Position numbers and translations under genes: made by a program. A stretch of 64,000 nt of DNA, taken from positions 124,001 through 188,000 of the forward strand of contig VZRN01004718.1 of NCBI GenBank assembly GCA_013397935.1. The letters run 5' to 3'. The notes under the pieces are model-generated. The model was not told the DNA's origin. It saw only the letters and a program-made list of their open reading frames with translations, and ran no database searches. Positions 41,101 through 53,100 of the stretch are shown here, piece after piece (within the stretch, counting starts at the first letter, position 1; each line of letters opens with the position of its first letter). Origin of the DNA: Dasyornis broadbenti (taxonomy: Eukaryota; Chordata; Aves; Passeriformes; Dasyornithidae).

Positions 41101-44100
41101 ATGCACGGCCCTGCTTTGGAAGCCAGGAGCTTCCACATGGCTTCTCCCAAGCAAAGTAGTGCACTTTTGTGTGCTGCATTGGAAAGGCTCCACTTACAAA
41201 CTTCCACAGACACTGCAAACCAAGCTGTTTAAGGCAGCTGGTTGAAGTGCAGAAAATTTAAGTTATATCAGAAACCAAGTCCAAAATTTGGTTACTCCTT
41301 TAAGAATCCCACCAGTGCAGTGGCATAAAATAACCAAATGACTGCTCAGACATGCAAGCAGCAACATTACGTATTTTACACCACTGCAGAGTCTCAGACC
41401 TTCAGAGATGGGTCACTCAACAGCAGCAAGATGCATTCCTGGTACAGTACAGATTACTGCTGAGGCAGAGACATCTTAAACAGATTGTACAGAAACATGA
41501 TAAAAGTCAGTAGTAAACACTACATCAGTGAAAACAGTAGCTCAATCCATTGAAAAGGCAAAAGATAGGCATTAAAAATACATTCTTTGTGGCCCTTTGG
41601 GTTGCTGTAGTTCCACAGTACACTGATAAAACATCAGGCTCAGTGTTTAATAAATACAGATCACAGGAGTCACTGTTGCTGCTCGTTTTTATGGCAGGGA
41701 AGAAACAAGTTTGTTTGTAGATGTAAGCAAATTGTCATGTTGGTATATTTCCCCTTGGCCTGTGGGTTGCTGCACTTGGATTTAGTGTTTCCAGGGGCGT
41801 GTGCATAGCAGATTCCTGAAACCAAATGCCACTGTTGCTATTGCAATGCTTCAGGATCTCAGACAAACAGCAGCAGGAGCAGCAGGGCAAGCTGCACGTG
41901 CTGTAGGCCTGCGTGTGCTGTGGGGCTTTGTGCTTACCAACAACAGGTGCAGTCAGGAGTGAAATTTCAAGGGGAAGAAAGTTGTTAGGGAAAATATTTC
42001 CATCCTGTTACTTTTTCTAAAATCTTACAAAGACTCCTTCCTTTTTTAATGTTTCTTACAAGCCATGTTACATACCTTATTTATACTAAGAGCACCTCAT
42101 GCTCCTAGGAGTTACACATGTAAATCTTTTACACTCAAATGTGACACTTAATGAATGTATCATATTTGATAGAATTCCTTTTAAAATAATGCTTGATTAA
42201 CACATTTCTAGCTAATAAGAATATAATGGCTAAGATCTATATTAATTCAAATAAGGCTTTTGGTTTTGAGCAGTCATTTCTTTGTATTTTGTTTTCAGAT
42301 ACAATAACTTTCTTGCACTGCTTCTCAAAAGCACCCCTAAAATGTATGTTTAGGTACATTATTTGAGAAATTGTAGGCTTGTGCTACGCTTAACTACTTA
42401 TTTTCATGTTGTTATGGTTGGAGATTATTTTTCTATTAAGTGTTCCTGACACTTAGCAACTCTTAAAAATCTTTAAAAGTCTTAAAATTTTTTTTTAATC
42501 TTCTAAATAATCTTACTCAATGATAGCACAAAATACAGATATAGCAGTGTTGATAGCATTACCAATACAAGATAATTATGTGTGTAGTCCAGTATAATCT
42601 GTTGAGTATTCTGTTGCATAAAACTATTCTGACAAGTTCAGAATTATAAAAGGAAAAAAACCTGATATTTTTGTGGTGTTTCTTCTAAGATAATTTTCAA
42701 ATGCATTAAAACGGGTGCTAAATATCTATAAATATGACTTAGTCTTCCCAGAACTGTGAAACATTAGCTTGTCCTTCTTCTCTTAAATGGTTTGTTTTGC
42801 TCACTGTTGTTTTTAGCTTGAGAGAAGTACCTTTGAGGTCTTACTCTGCACACTCCTTGTTTCAGGTTTCCTCCAGTACTTGCCAGTCTGATGCAGCTAA
42901 TTCTACAGAAGCCTGTCAGAAGTCATCATTGTTTCAGTTTGCAGAGGTGAGTTACTTTAAAAAGGGTTTTCTTTCCAAATGCTTCTTTTTAAGAAGCATC
43001 TGATGTCAAGCTGAAAGAAAAATCAAATATCTTTAACTAAAATAGATGCTTTTATTTGTTTCCTCATTTGGGGGTTTATTCTGTTGAATCATTTGTCAGG
43101 TAGGTCAGACTTGAAGTGCAGGAGAGTGTTTTTAAGAGCATGGTAGAAACCCAAGTGCAATAATGGAGCTGTGGTTTAAACTGTAATTTGGAGATATGTC
43201 ATTCCTGCACTTAGTTTTGAACTAGAGCCTTATTAACTAAAGTTTTAATATGTATTTGGATGTTACATTATGGTTCTAATGTATTGTGGCTGCTTTAGTC
43301 ATCAGTTCTGTCAAAAATAATTGTAGTTCCTAAATTTCCAAAATTTTCTTCTGTTCTATAACCACCAAACAGCTCTATGCAACTGTGCTTTAACTTTTCA
43401 GTTTACAATATTTTTGTCAACATACTCCAGTTATTGGTAGAAGTGCAACTGTGGGGTATGTGTTGTTTTTCTTTGAAGTATCCAGTTTCATTCAAGTCTT
43501 AATGAGTTTCATTGATATACATAACATGACAAAAATAAGATTGCAAGAAACTCTGGCCCTCTCTAAGCATCACTTTTTTGTTGGTATTGTTCCAACTTTT
43601 GAAATAGTCATAGTAAATGACATTAATAATTAGTTGTATACATACTGATTTTACAGGACATTGGGTAGTTTTTAAGTAAGTGTAAATGGAAAGAAACTTT
43701 GTCGTAGTAGGGGCTTTTTATTACTTTTTTTCACACCAGCTGTGAATCTGACTTGTGTGTCTATAATACTTATTGCCTTGTGCACCTTCATACTCCTCCC
43801 TAAAACATCATCTCTTCTGGAGCAGATACACTGCAATCGTAGCACACGGAAAATGGGACTTCTTTTTCTGTTGTTTTGTTTCAACATCAACGTACAAGCC
43901 CTTGAGTTCCAACTTAAGATCAGAGTCTTTCAAATGTATTAGAAATAAATTGGAGCACTGATCCTTTATTTGTGATTAAAGATAATGGCCAGAGTGAAGT
44001 AGATAACCTGTAATTAGGCTCTTAAACAGCCTGCTGGCATTTCTTTTTGGGAAGAGGAAATGCCTGGTGTGCCAGCAATGAAAAGCAATACTTAGAGGCT

Positions 44101-47100
44101 TCTTAGAACTGGTTAATTCCAGTATCACTTAGACACTTCTGTGGTAATGATTCAACATCCATCTTCTCATATTTCTGAGATACTTCTGTGTGCTTATATT
44201 GTCAGTAGAGCAATGTCTTATATTGTATAGTTCCTCCTGATAACTGTTTGTTTCTTGAATTTCACTGCTGAATCTTTTTAAAGAGTAAGACAAATACCAG
44301 CTCACATAATTGTTTCAGTTCATTTTACAGTGTTGAAGGAGGGAAGTGCCAGACCCATGTGGTAGTAGGCAGGAGTTACGTTGTGTGCTGCCAGATAAGC
44401 CCTTGCTGAGGGCTTCTGACCTCTGGCTTTTCCTTGCCTATTGAAGAAAAATTTCAGTGGGTGCCAGAAAACAAGCTCACCTGCACTGCTAAAATCTGTC
44501 ATTTAAAAATAGCTTACTGATGATCAGTAATTGGAAATGCAAATTAGCTACCGTTACTTTTCAAGGATGTTAAACATCCTGTAGTAAGGTTGCACCTAAC
44601 CAGTGCATGGTAGGTATGTATATCAGTGGCAAAATAATTGGTACCTGTACTGAAGTCTAACATTAATCAGAGGTGTCATTTGCAACAAAACTAATTGACA
44701 CAACTTAAACAGTATGAAATGCAGTTACTTTAGTGTCTGTGATAGATCTGGTATCTCAAAATACCTGCACACACTGTGTTGCTGTCCACACTTACCTCCT
44801 GTGCTAAGTAGCAATTCTGCAGTCTCAGGTCTTTCACTGAACTGTGAAATACAATACAGTGTTAAGTATTTGCTGCTAACCCTTCTTTGACATATCAGCA
44901 GGCAAATAAAAGCCCTCTCAGAAAGAGCCTGTTTTGTTCATCCTAGGAAGGATTTTCTTTGTGAAAAATAATGGAAGATCACCATTTCACAGACCACCTG
45001 TTTATGTGTTTCCTGGAAAGCACATACTGTTTGTTCTAAGGGTGTGTTGGGACTCATTTGCATACTCTGGGGTACCAGGAGTCTGTGTATGACAGGTTAT
45101 AAATTTAGCATGTTGAAGTGTGATAGTGAAACTGAAGAGTTAGGTAATACAAGCATAATTGTTTTCCTGACAGATCTCTTCAAACACATCACAGCCTGGA
45201 GTCCTGGGGGCAGTAAAACAAACGGAGGAGTCTGCATTGTTTCAGTTTGCTGAGGTATAATGGCTGAATGTGGTGGGGGAGGATGGGAGGAAGCAAGAAG
45301 CAGTAAGAGTTGTCACTGAATGGCGAAGCACCCTGTCTTATCAGGGATTCCCATCAGGATATGTATATCTTTGTGAAGGCTTTGAGTTAAGAAAACCATG
45401 GGGTGAATAACCAGTGATTGGATGAGATGTTGGCCAGTTCTACCAGCTGTAGCATAAACAAGAGGTACTGGGCTTGTGAACATTAAGTAGCCTTCCATAC
45501 CCAAAGGATCACTGCAGACATATTATCCAAACGGCCTTTTAATTTACATCTAGGAAAAGAACAATTAAAAGACATTCTGAAATGATATGATGCACTGCCT
45601 GTGGAAGAGGCTGCAGCAGTGCAGAATGGTGACTGCCCTAGAGGGAGGAATCATTTGGAGAATCCTTGCAGGTCAAAGGAAGCTTATCACAACAGCTACA
45701 AGGATATTTAACAGCATTGTTGGGTGGTGACTTATGGGTAATTGATAGGTTTGATAAGTATGTAACCTGTCTACCTTCCTCCACATACTGAAGATTTGGA
45801 GTTCATTAAGCACTGCTTTTAAAAATTTCTTCTCCCATGTGTTGAATGTGCCTCTGTGAATTGACTTTCCACACATATACTCCTCTTGCCCATTGGGGGG
45901 AGCCTGATACTGCTTGCAGAATCAGTTATACCGCAGGTGCATTTAGTGTGTGTCTGAAAAGGCTGGGATTGGAGCTGGTGCTATTGCAGAGGAGCATAAT
46001 GGGACTAAAAGATACCCTGTTTGTTATTCTATATATTTACAGAGGTTTGGCTACATACCACACACTTCCTTCTGTGAAATGTTGAGCTAATTGTCTACCG
46101 TGTGTTTTTAACTTGGCTAAAATGGGCCTTGGTGTTTTTCTTAGGAGTCCCAAGGAAGAAAAATCAATGTGCTGATTCAGGTGCTAGAAAATATCTGACT
46201 ACAAATGCCTCTGTAAAAGATACAATAGAGTTAATATCTCTAATCATGAAGGTGTTTCTATATGTACCACGTTTTTGAAAGTTCAAAGTTAATTTGCAAA
46301 ATTCTTTTGAGAAAATTAGTATAATTGAGCAAGATGAAACTATGTGCTGAAGCCAGACTTTTAAACTAAGAGATGCAAACTGGAAAACATTTCTCGTTAA
46401 TTTTATTGCAAAATGCTGGAATAATATACTGCAAGTGAATCTGCTAACTGAGTTTCAAAAATCTCAGTCATTCTGGATATCTGTAGAGTTGAACAGAGTA
46501 TGTATTGCATTTAGTACAACATTCTTAAATTGTCTCATAAAACCTGGCTTAGCCATACTCCCAGAATTTCACAGAACTTAAAATAATTTCCTCTCCTAAT
46601 TGAACAAACAAAATGACAAACCTGAAAATTGTCATAAGGATGTGACAATGCATTGAGTTGCCTTCCACTATGCTGAGTGAGCTCATTTGGCCATTGTAGT
46701 GCAGGTATGAATCATCAAATGTTAGATAGAAGAGGTGCTTAGAAAGTTAATTAGGATTTACTGAGGACAGTTTTAGAGTCAGGGTTAATCTCTTTTTCTT
46801 GTAAAATATTTAAACGTGTGTGCAGTCTGGAGGGGTTGGTCTTGTTCTGTGGCTGGAAATAAGGTACAGAAATCTGGCCATGGTTATTCTTCCTTGTGAA
46901 ATCTTAATTACAGTGATGAACATCATTTTTTTTATCTATAGCAGTAGAGAAATGGCATTTTTCTAAGCTTGCAACCTGATGATTTCATTTAGGTTGTTCC
47001 AGGGGAAAGTATTGAGCATGTTACAGAACCTCTTAAAGCTTTCTCCCTTGCTATTAAAGCTGCTTGTACTCTTTCAGCTATAAGGGCTTTCATTTGCACA

Positions 47101-50100
47101 GGCTGTCTTTGTCAAGTTTGGCAAAAATCCTATTCCTTACTGTGCCACTTCTTACTGGGTCCTGTCTATATGAATGTGTTACTGCATTTAGTGAGCTAAA
47201 TTATGGAAAACAATTTGCAGTGGGCTGCTGTCAGCAATGTACAATGCAACAAAAGAAGAAAGAGAGAGAGAGAGAAAGTAGTTATTTAACCAGTAGCCAA
47301 GTAGACCTGTGAAGAAATGTGAAGTGTGCTCTGGTCTGATGTGCCTGGCAGCCATCCCAGCTCAGTTTTGGTTCTGGCTGGGTGTTCCTCATATGTTGCC
47401 TTTCTCTTCACCGCCTTTGCAGCAGGGTGAGTAAGAGTGCCTCTTTGTGAAGACAGCGATCCCACTGAGTAGGTTTGTCATTTAAAATGGACACCTTTAC
47501 CCCAGGAGTACAAGTGCCCTGTCACTCAGAAAGAGCTCATTATGTGTAGAGTAGCATGGGATTCTTTTTGTCTTTACAGTCTCAGTTAGTCTTTCATCTG
47601 GTTGTCTGTTCAAGTGCTATAGTTGTCAATTAAAGCTGTTCAGGATATGGCTAATGAGGCCAGCCCAGTGACTTGCTACAACAGATGATAAAAATCCTGG
47701 GAGCAAGACTTCGTTTGGTCTTGTGGGTGTGCAGGCAAGTGCCTTGGAGGTCTTCAAAGGTAACGTGACATCCTCATAAGAGCTTTTTGAAGTTTGGAGT
47801 GTTGTCAAGTTACGCTTTTGGCTCTCTTGTGCTGCTCTGATCGTGCAAGTACTTGGCCCTACTTTTGTCCTTCCCATTTGAACCTTTATGGAAAGGCATT
47901 CTGTGGGCTGTGATTTCTGAGCAGTGGGCTGTGTTCCTTAGGGCGATGACTGTTTGCAGGCAGTCTGCTCACAGGGGCTGGTCATTGTCATTTTCCTTGC
48001 CATGAGAGGGAAGCAAAGCAGATGGGACTCCTTGCTCTCTTGGTCTTACTGCATGTGTGTTTGGCACATGTGAACAGATGATTGACGATTGCTTCCTTGA
48101 GAGGAAAGTCCTGCATCAAGGAAAGCACTGTACCTCTTGGATTTACTTACCTAAACTCTTACTCGTTATTAAAGAAAAGGCTTCTGGGGTATGGAAGCAA
48201 AAGAATTGCTAGTTCAACCATCTTAAAAGCAAAATGAATCTAAAACCCTCGAATACTTTGCTTTCAGAAGCTTTTCTAACTTTTTTCTCTAGGTGATTCA
48301 ATAAAAGAAGCCCCAAAAACAGTCATGTGCAGCATGCAGAAGGGTGGAATTTTTTTTTTTTTTTTTTAGTCCAACATGTTACTATCATTTAAGAAAAAAA
48401 GCATACCTGAGGATGATTTTGTCCCTGCTGCAATCTCACTTACTCACTTTGAGAAGGTTTGTTCTCTGCTTATTTCTGTGCAGAACAGAAAGTTTAAATC
48501 CAAAACTTTTGATCAAAATGCCTTGAAAGAACTAGTGAGTGTTTTCTCTTCCAACTTTCCCATCTGTAAAGCTGTAATCATCCCAGGTAAAGACAAATGT
48601 ATTTGCTGTTTGCCCACGTACTGAAATTATTAACTGTTTGTGTTGAAGTGAAATGCCTTTTCTAGGAATGTCAGGGTTTGACCCTGGCCAAGTGCCTATG
48701 ACATCTACTCACTCTCTCTCCCCTGCCACAGTTGGGCAGAGGAGAGAAAAAAAGTTGATACAGGGCTCATGAGTTGAGATAAGGAACTGGGAGAAAGATG
48801 CACTGAGGGCAAAACAGGCTGAACTTAAAGTTGCATAGTGATTTATTGCTAACAGAGTCAGGGGAGTAAATGAGAAGTAAAATAAAAACCTTCAAAGACA
48901 CTGTTTCTCTGCTCACCCCCTCCCTCCTTCCCAGCAGCAGCACAGGGGGAAAAGGCATGGGGAAAGGTATATGTCAGTTCATCACCAAGATCTTCTTCTG
49001 CTGCTCAGGGAGAGGAGTCTTTTCTTCTGCATAGCCATGGGTCCCTCCCACACCGGAGGCAGCTCTCCACAAACTCCTCCAGCATGGGTCCAAATCTCAC
49101 AAGCAGCAATCTGTCTGAACCTGCCTCAACATGAGCTCCCCCCACAGCAGACAGTCCTCCCAAAACTGCTGTGACATGGGGTCCCTCATCTACAGGGTGC
49201 AGACCTCCGAGACCATGCTGTTCCATCTCAGGAGCAAGGCCTCTCTCTCCACTGGGACTCCTGCCGGACCACAGCCTCCTCCAGGCATGCACCCACTCCG
49301 ATGTGGGCACCTCCTGCATGGGCTGTGAGTGGATCTCTGCATCTCCCATGGACCCCGTGAGCTGCAGGGGCACAGCTGCTTCACCATAGTTATCACCACA
49401 GCCTGCAGAGTAATCTCAGCTCCAGCACCAGGAGCACCTCCTCCCCCTCCTTCAGCACTGACCTTGATGTCTCCATGTTGTTTTCCCTCACATATTCTCA
49501 CCTCCTTCTCTGACTAAAAAGAAGTGTGTCCTCCCATTGTTTTGATTTCTTCTTAAATATGTTATCACAGAGGCATAATTAACATCTCTAATTGGCTCAG
49601 CCTTGGCCAGCAGCATGTCCATCATCTTCAGAGCCATCAGTGATTGGCTCTGCTGGACATGGTGAAAGCTTTGAGAAGCTTCACACAGGAGCCATCTTTG
49701 TGGTCCCCCCACTAGCAAAAACTGGACCAAGCAAAACCAACACAAGGAAGAAAATGGAAAAGTAGTATCATGCTTCTTTTACAAACTAAAATGTAATACA
49801 GTAGCTAAAATCCCACCTGTATTGTAATAAAAGTTAGTAACTTGATCCTAATGATCCTCCAGTTGTTGTACTGGAGGTTCTGATTATTCTAAATTAAGGA
49901 TGGAAGGTATTTTTAAGACAGGGAATGGGATCTGTAATCTCACTGAGAGCTGATTGATCAGGCATTCTCTCACTTTTGATGTTTGGCCAGTAACTTCATC
50001 AGAATGAGTTACACGTTTGAGTTGCTTGCCGTTTGTTTTCTTAACTCTGAAAAGATTTTTTTTTTTTTCTGAAGTGAAATGTCAGCTTCCTCTCTTTCTA

Positions 50101-53100
50101 TTAGTATTATAAAGATCTCACATTTTGTTAGGAACACCTATTGCCTTGTCAAAATTTCTTTACTCTTTCCTCACTTTACACATCAGGAGGCAAGATATGC
50201 CTGTATGTTCTCATTATAATTCAGTGTGTGTGGGTGTTGTTCTGTCCTTTCTCTGCCATTCATATTGTGCTGAAAAAAGATCATTGAGATGAGCATTTGT
50301 TATGATACAAAGATTAAAAAGTTGAGACCATCTTCCTGCAAAGTGCAGTGTACAAGATCACTTAGTAGAGTGGGGTCCTGAGCAGCTTCACTGAACTGTC
50401 TCAAAGCAAAACTAGGATGTTGAAGTATTTTAGTTTAATATTTAAAATTTTTATTTGTGCACATTTGAGTGTTATTTACTATATTTTAAATAGCTTTAAG
50501 TGAAATGGATTTCCTGGATTTTGGTGGAGGGGGGGATGTGGTGGGGAGTGTAATAAATTCTGTGACAGGTAATTGAAAGGTAAATTCTTCAAATAACCTA
50601 GTTCAAAAGAAAGAATTAAATAAAAGGAGAAAGGCAATGGTGATAATTTTTGCCTCTCAAAGATTATAGGACCATGGAATGGTTTGACTTGGAATGAACC
50701 TTAAAGCTCATCTGATTCCAGCCCCCCTGCCATGGCCAGGGACACCTTCCACTTGAGATTTCTCAAAGCCCCATCCAGCCTGGCCCTGAACACTTCCAGG
50801 GTTGGGGCATACACAGTCTCTCTGGTCCACCTGTTCCGGTACCTCACCACCCTCTGAGTAAAGAACTTCTTAACATCTATTGTAAACCTGCCCTCTTTCA
50901 GCTTAAAACCATTGCCCCTTGTCCGATCACTACCTGCCCAGTCATGGTCCTAAGGTGTGATTTTCATGGTGAGGGAGATACCACAGAAACACTGGTGATT
51001 TTGCCCCAAGGCTTTTCAAGGCATCCAGGTCAAATGCCATATAATGCCATGCCAAAAAAGGTCACATATCAGAAATAGTAATTCCTGCATTTCTGAATTC
51101 GTAATGCTGCACTTGGAAGCAGCTCTGAAAAAATTTGGTGTAAAAGCAATTCCCTAAAGTGGTGATAGTAATCTACTCATCACAGGTGCTGGCACACCAA
51201 CAGCTCTTTGGAAAGCTAGATTTGATCTCCAGACGTAGGTCTTACTTCCTTTTTTATAACTAAGGAAAGTGAAACAAGAACTGCCTGTGAAGACAGATGG
51301 TCCTCTTCTATATCTAATTAATGGGAAATACTCCACAGGCTTTCTGGGAGAATTTTATTTAACCTTTACAGCTAATAGTGCCTATTTTTAAGCAGCAAGT
51401 GTGATTTGTTCACTTAGTCACATAAAACAGACATAAAACACACAGCATGATAGAATATTAACTGTGGACAGTACAAACATAGAGTATCCATGAGTGTAAT
51501 CTAGGGAAGAAATGCAGTATTTTCTTGTATTCTTGTCTTCTACATATCTGTTAAGTGTTTCTTGGGTGGGGTTGCCTATCTGAAGTGAGGCCTTTTGCCA
51601 GAAAGAGCTCAAAGTAACTGGTTTAACTAGCCACTTATTTTCCTTTCTTTTTCTCCCTTCCTTTTTGTCTTTCCTTTGTGTCACTGTAATATTTTCTCCT
51701 CTGTTCATTTGTAACCTAGATCTCATCAAATACTTCCCAGTTGCCAAGTCCTGAGCCAGTAAAGCACTGTGGGAAGTCGGCACTCTTCCAGTTGGCAGAG
51801 GTAAAGTTATACCCAGTAGTGTCACAAGGGGAAGATGTGTATAACTTTTCCACAGAAAAAGCATGAATTGTTTAAGGTTTGCTCTAGTATCAAATTCGGT
51901 ATTTCCAGAAACATAGATTAGTAAATAATGAAATATCAAGAGAAGTAGGCAGTGGCAATGGTCCCAGGGACCAAGTCCTTTAAACCATTCTGAATGTGCA
52001 TATTTTCTTAGAGACAGCATGGAAAGTTACACTTCTTTTTAGAAAAAATAGCTTTATAACTGTAATAAAAACAGTGCTCAGGACAACAGCAAAGACAGGG
52101 AATAACAGTATTCTTCTTAATGAGGAACGGGATACCAGGATTAAAAAACCACAGCTTTGGTTATAACGATTGGAAGGTGCATTGCTTAATTGGGTACTGA
52201 GAATAGGAAAAGTAGACTTTGAGGTCATCAGGAATCTGTATGAAGAGTTGGAAGTTGATGCAGTGTGTTAAATTCTTAAATTGGCAGCTGTCAGCAGTAA
52301 TCAAGAATGCTGGGTCAGTTTTCCCCAAAGCCCTAGAAATTCTCTGCGAGTCTTAAATACAACCTTGTAGAGGACTCCTCTTTGATACAGATGATTCATT
52401 CAAAAATCTTGAGGTTTGATGTGTAAATACTATACTTCGTGATGTTTGAAAGATGAAGATATATGCTGTATTCCAGATCAATAAGGGAGTGTGCTATCAT
52501 ACTACTTGTACACTTTTTTGCTTGGTTTTTGTTGTGGTGTTATGGTTTTTATTTCAAATTCACATCCTATTTCAGTGAGGAAAATGGTTCTCTGAATCCT
52601 GTGTAGTTGCATCCACCCCTATAGTCTTGCTGCTGAGGTCAGTTCCTCTCAGGAAAAAGGCAGAGATTGGAAGCATTGAAATAAAAGTGTTCCTTATCTT
52701 GTTCTATGGATAGTCTTGCAACTATGTGACTTTATAGGAACTTACATGAGTGGAAGAAAACCTGCCTTACTGTACAAGCAGTCTCTGGCAGTAGTAGAGT
52801 TTGTGACTATGTGTTCTACTGCCAGCAGTGCCTGTGCAAGGGTGATTACACCTAACTGTGATCAGTGATCCGTAAGGGTATTTGGCTGTTGCAGCTCTGG
52901 GACAGCAGAAGGGCTGGTAGTATTTACTCAGGGACACCAGAAGCTTTTTAGGTGTCCTCTAACAGGACAGCAGCAGGCTGAGTAGTGCTCTTGTGTAGTA
53001 AGGTTGTTGCTGAGTGCAGCCTGATTTTCAGAAGTCAGCATTAGAAGTTGTGATGTGGCTGTGAAGCTTTTGAAGCCCTAATTTACAGGATGGACAGATG

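Larger units (their letters stand above)
45255..51719 (+). other. BBX: BBX intron 6 (contains LTR, CR1 and an unexplained open segment)
   Basis: A 6465-bp phase-0 intron. Contents in order: an (AG)n patch (about 47251-47277), a T18 run leading into an exon-like open segment (48370-48624), a solo LTR (48669-49744), a T-run near 50057-50070, and a minus-strand CR1 fragment (about 50665-50951). Confidence 0.9.

Noticed and set aside
44310..44340. TTGTTTCAGTT reminiscent of the LFQF end of the repeat exons
   Set aside because: No matching upstream repeat sequence and no donor in the right place; not a decayed fifth copy as far as I can see.
49005..49501. Minus-strand open frames of 103-122 codons inside the LTR
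   Set aside because: They lie in the GC-richer part of the LTR, antisense, with no retroviral or cellular protein resemblance.
51418..52020. 200-codon open frame on the minus strand
   Set aside because: It overlaps BBX exon 7 antisense, has no recognisable domain, and includes low-complexity Lys/Arg sequence from a T/C-rich tract. Best explained as chance.
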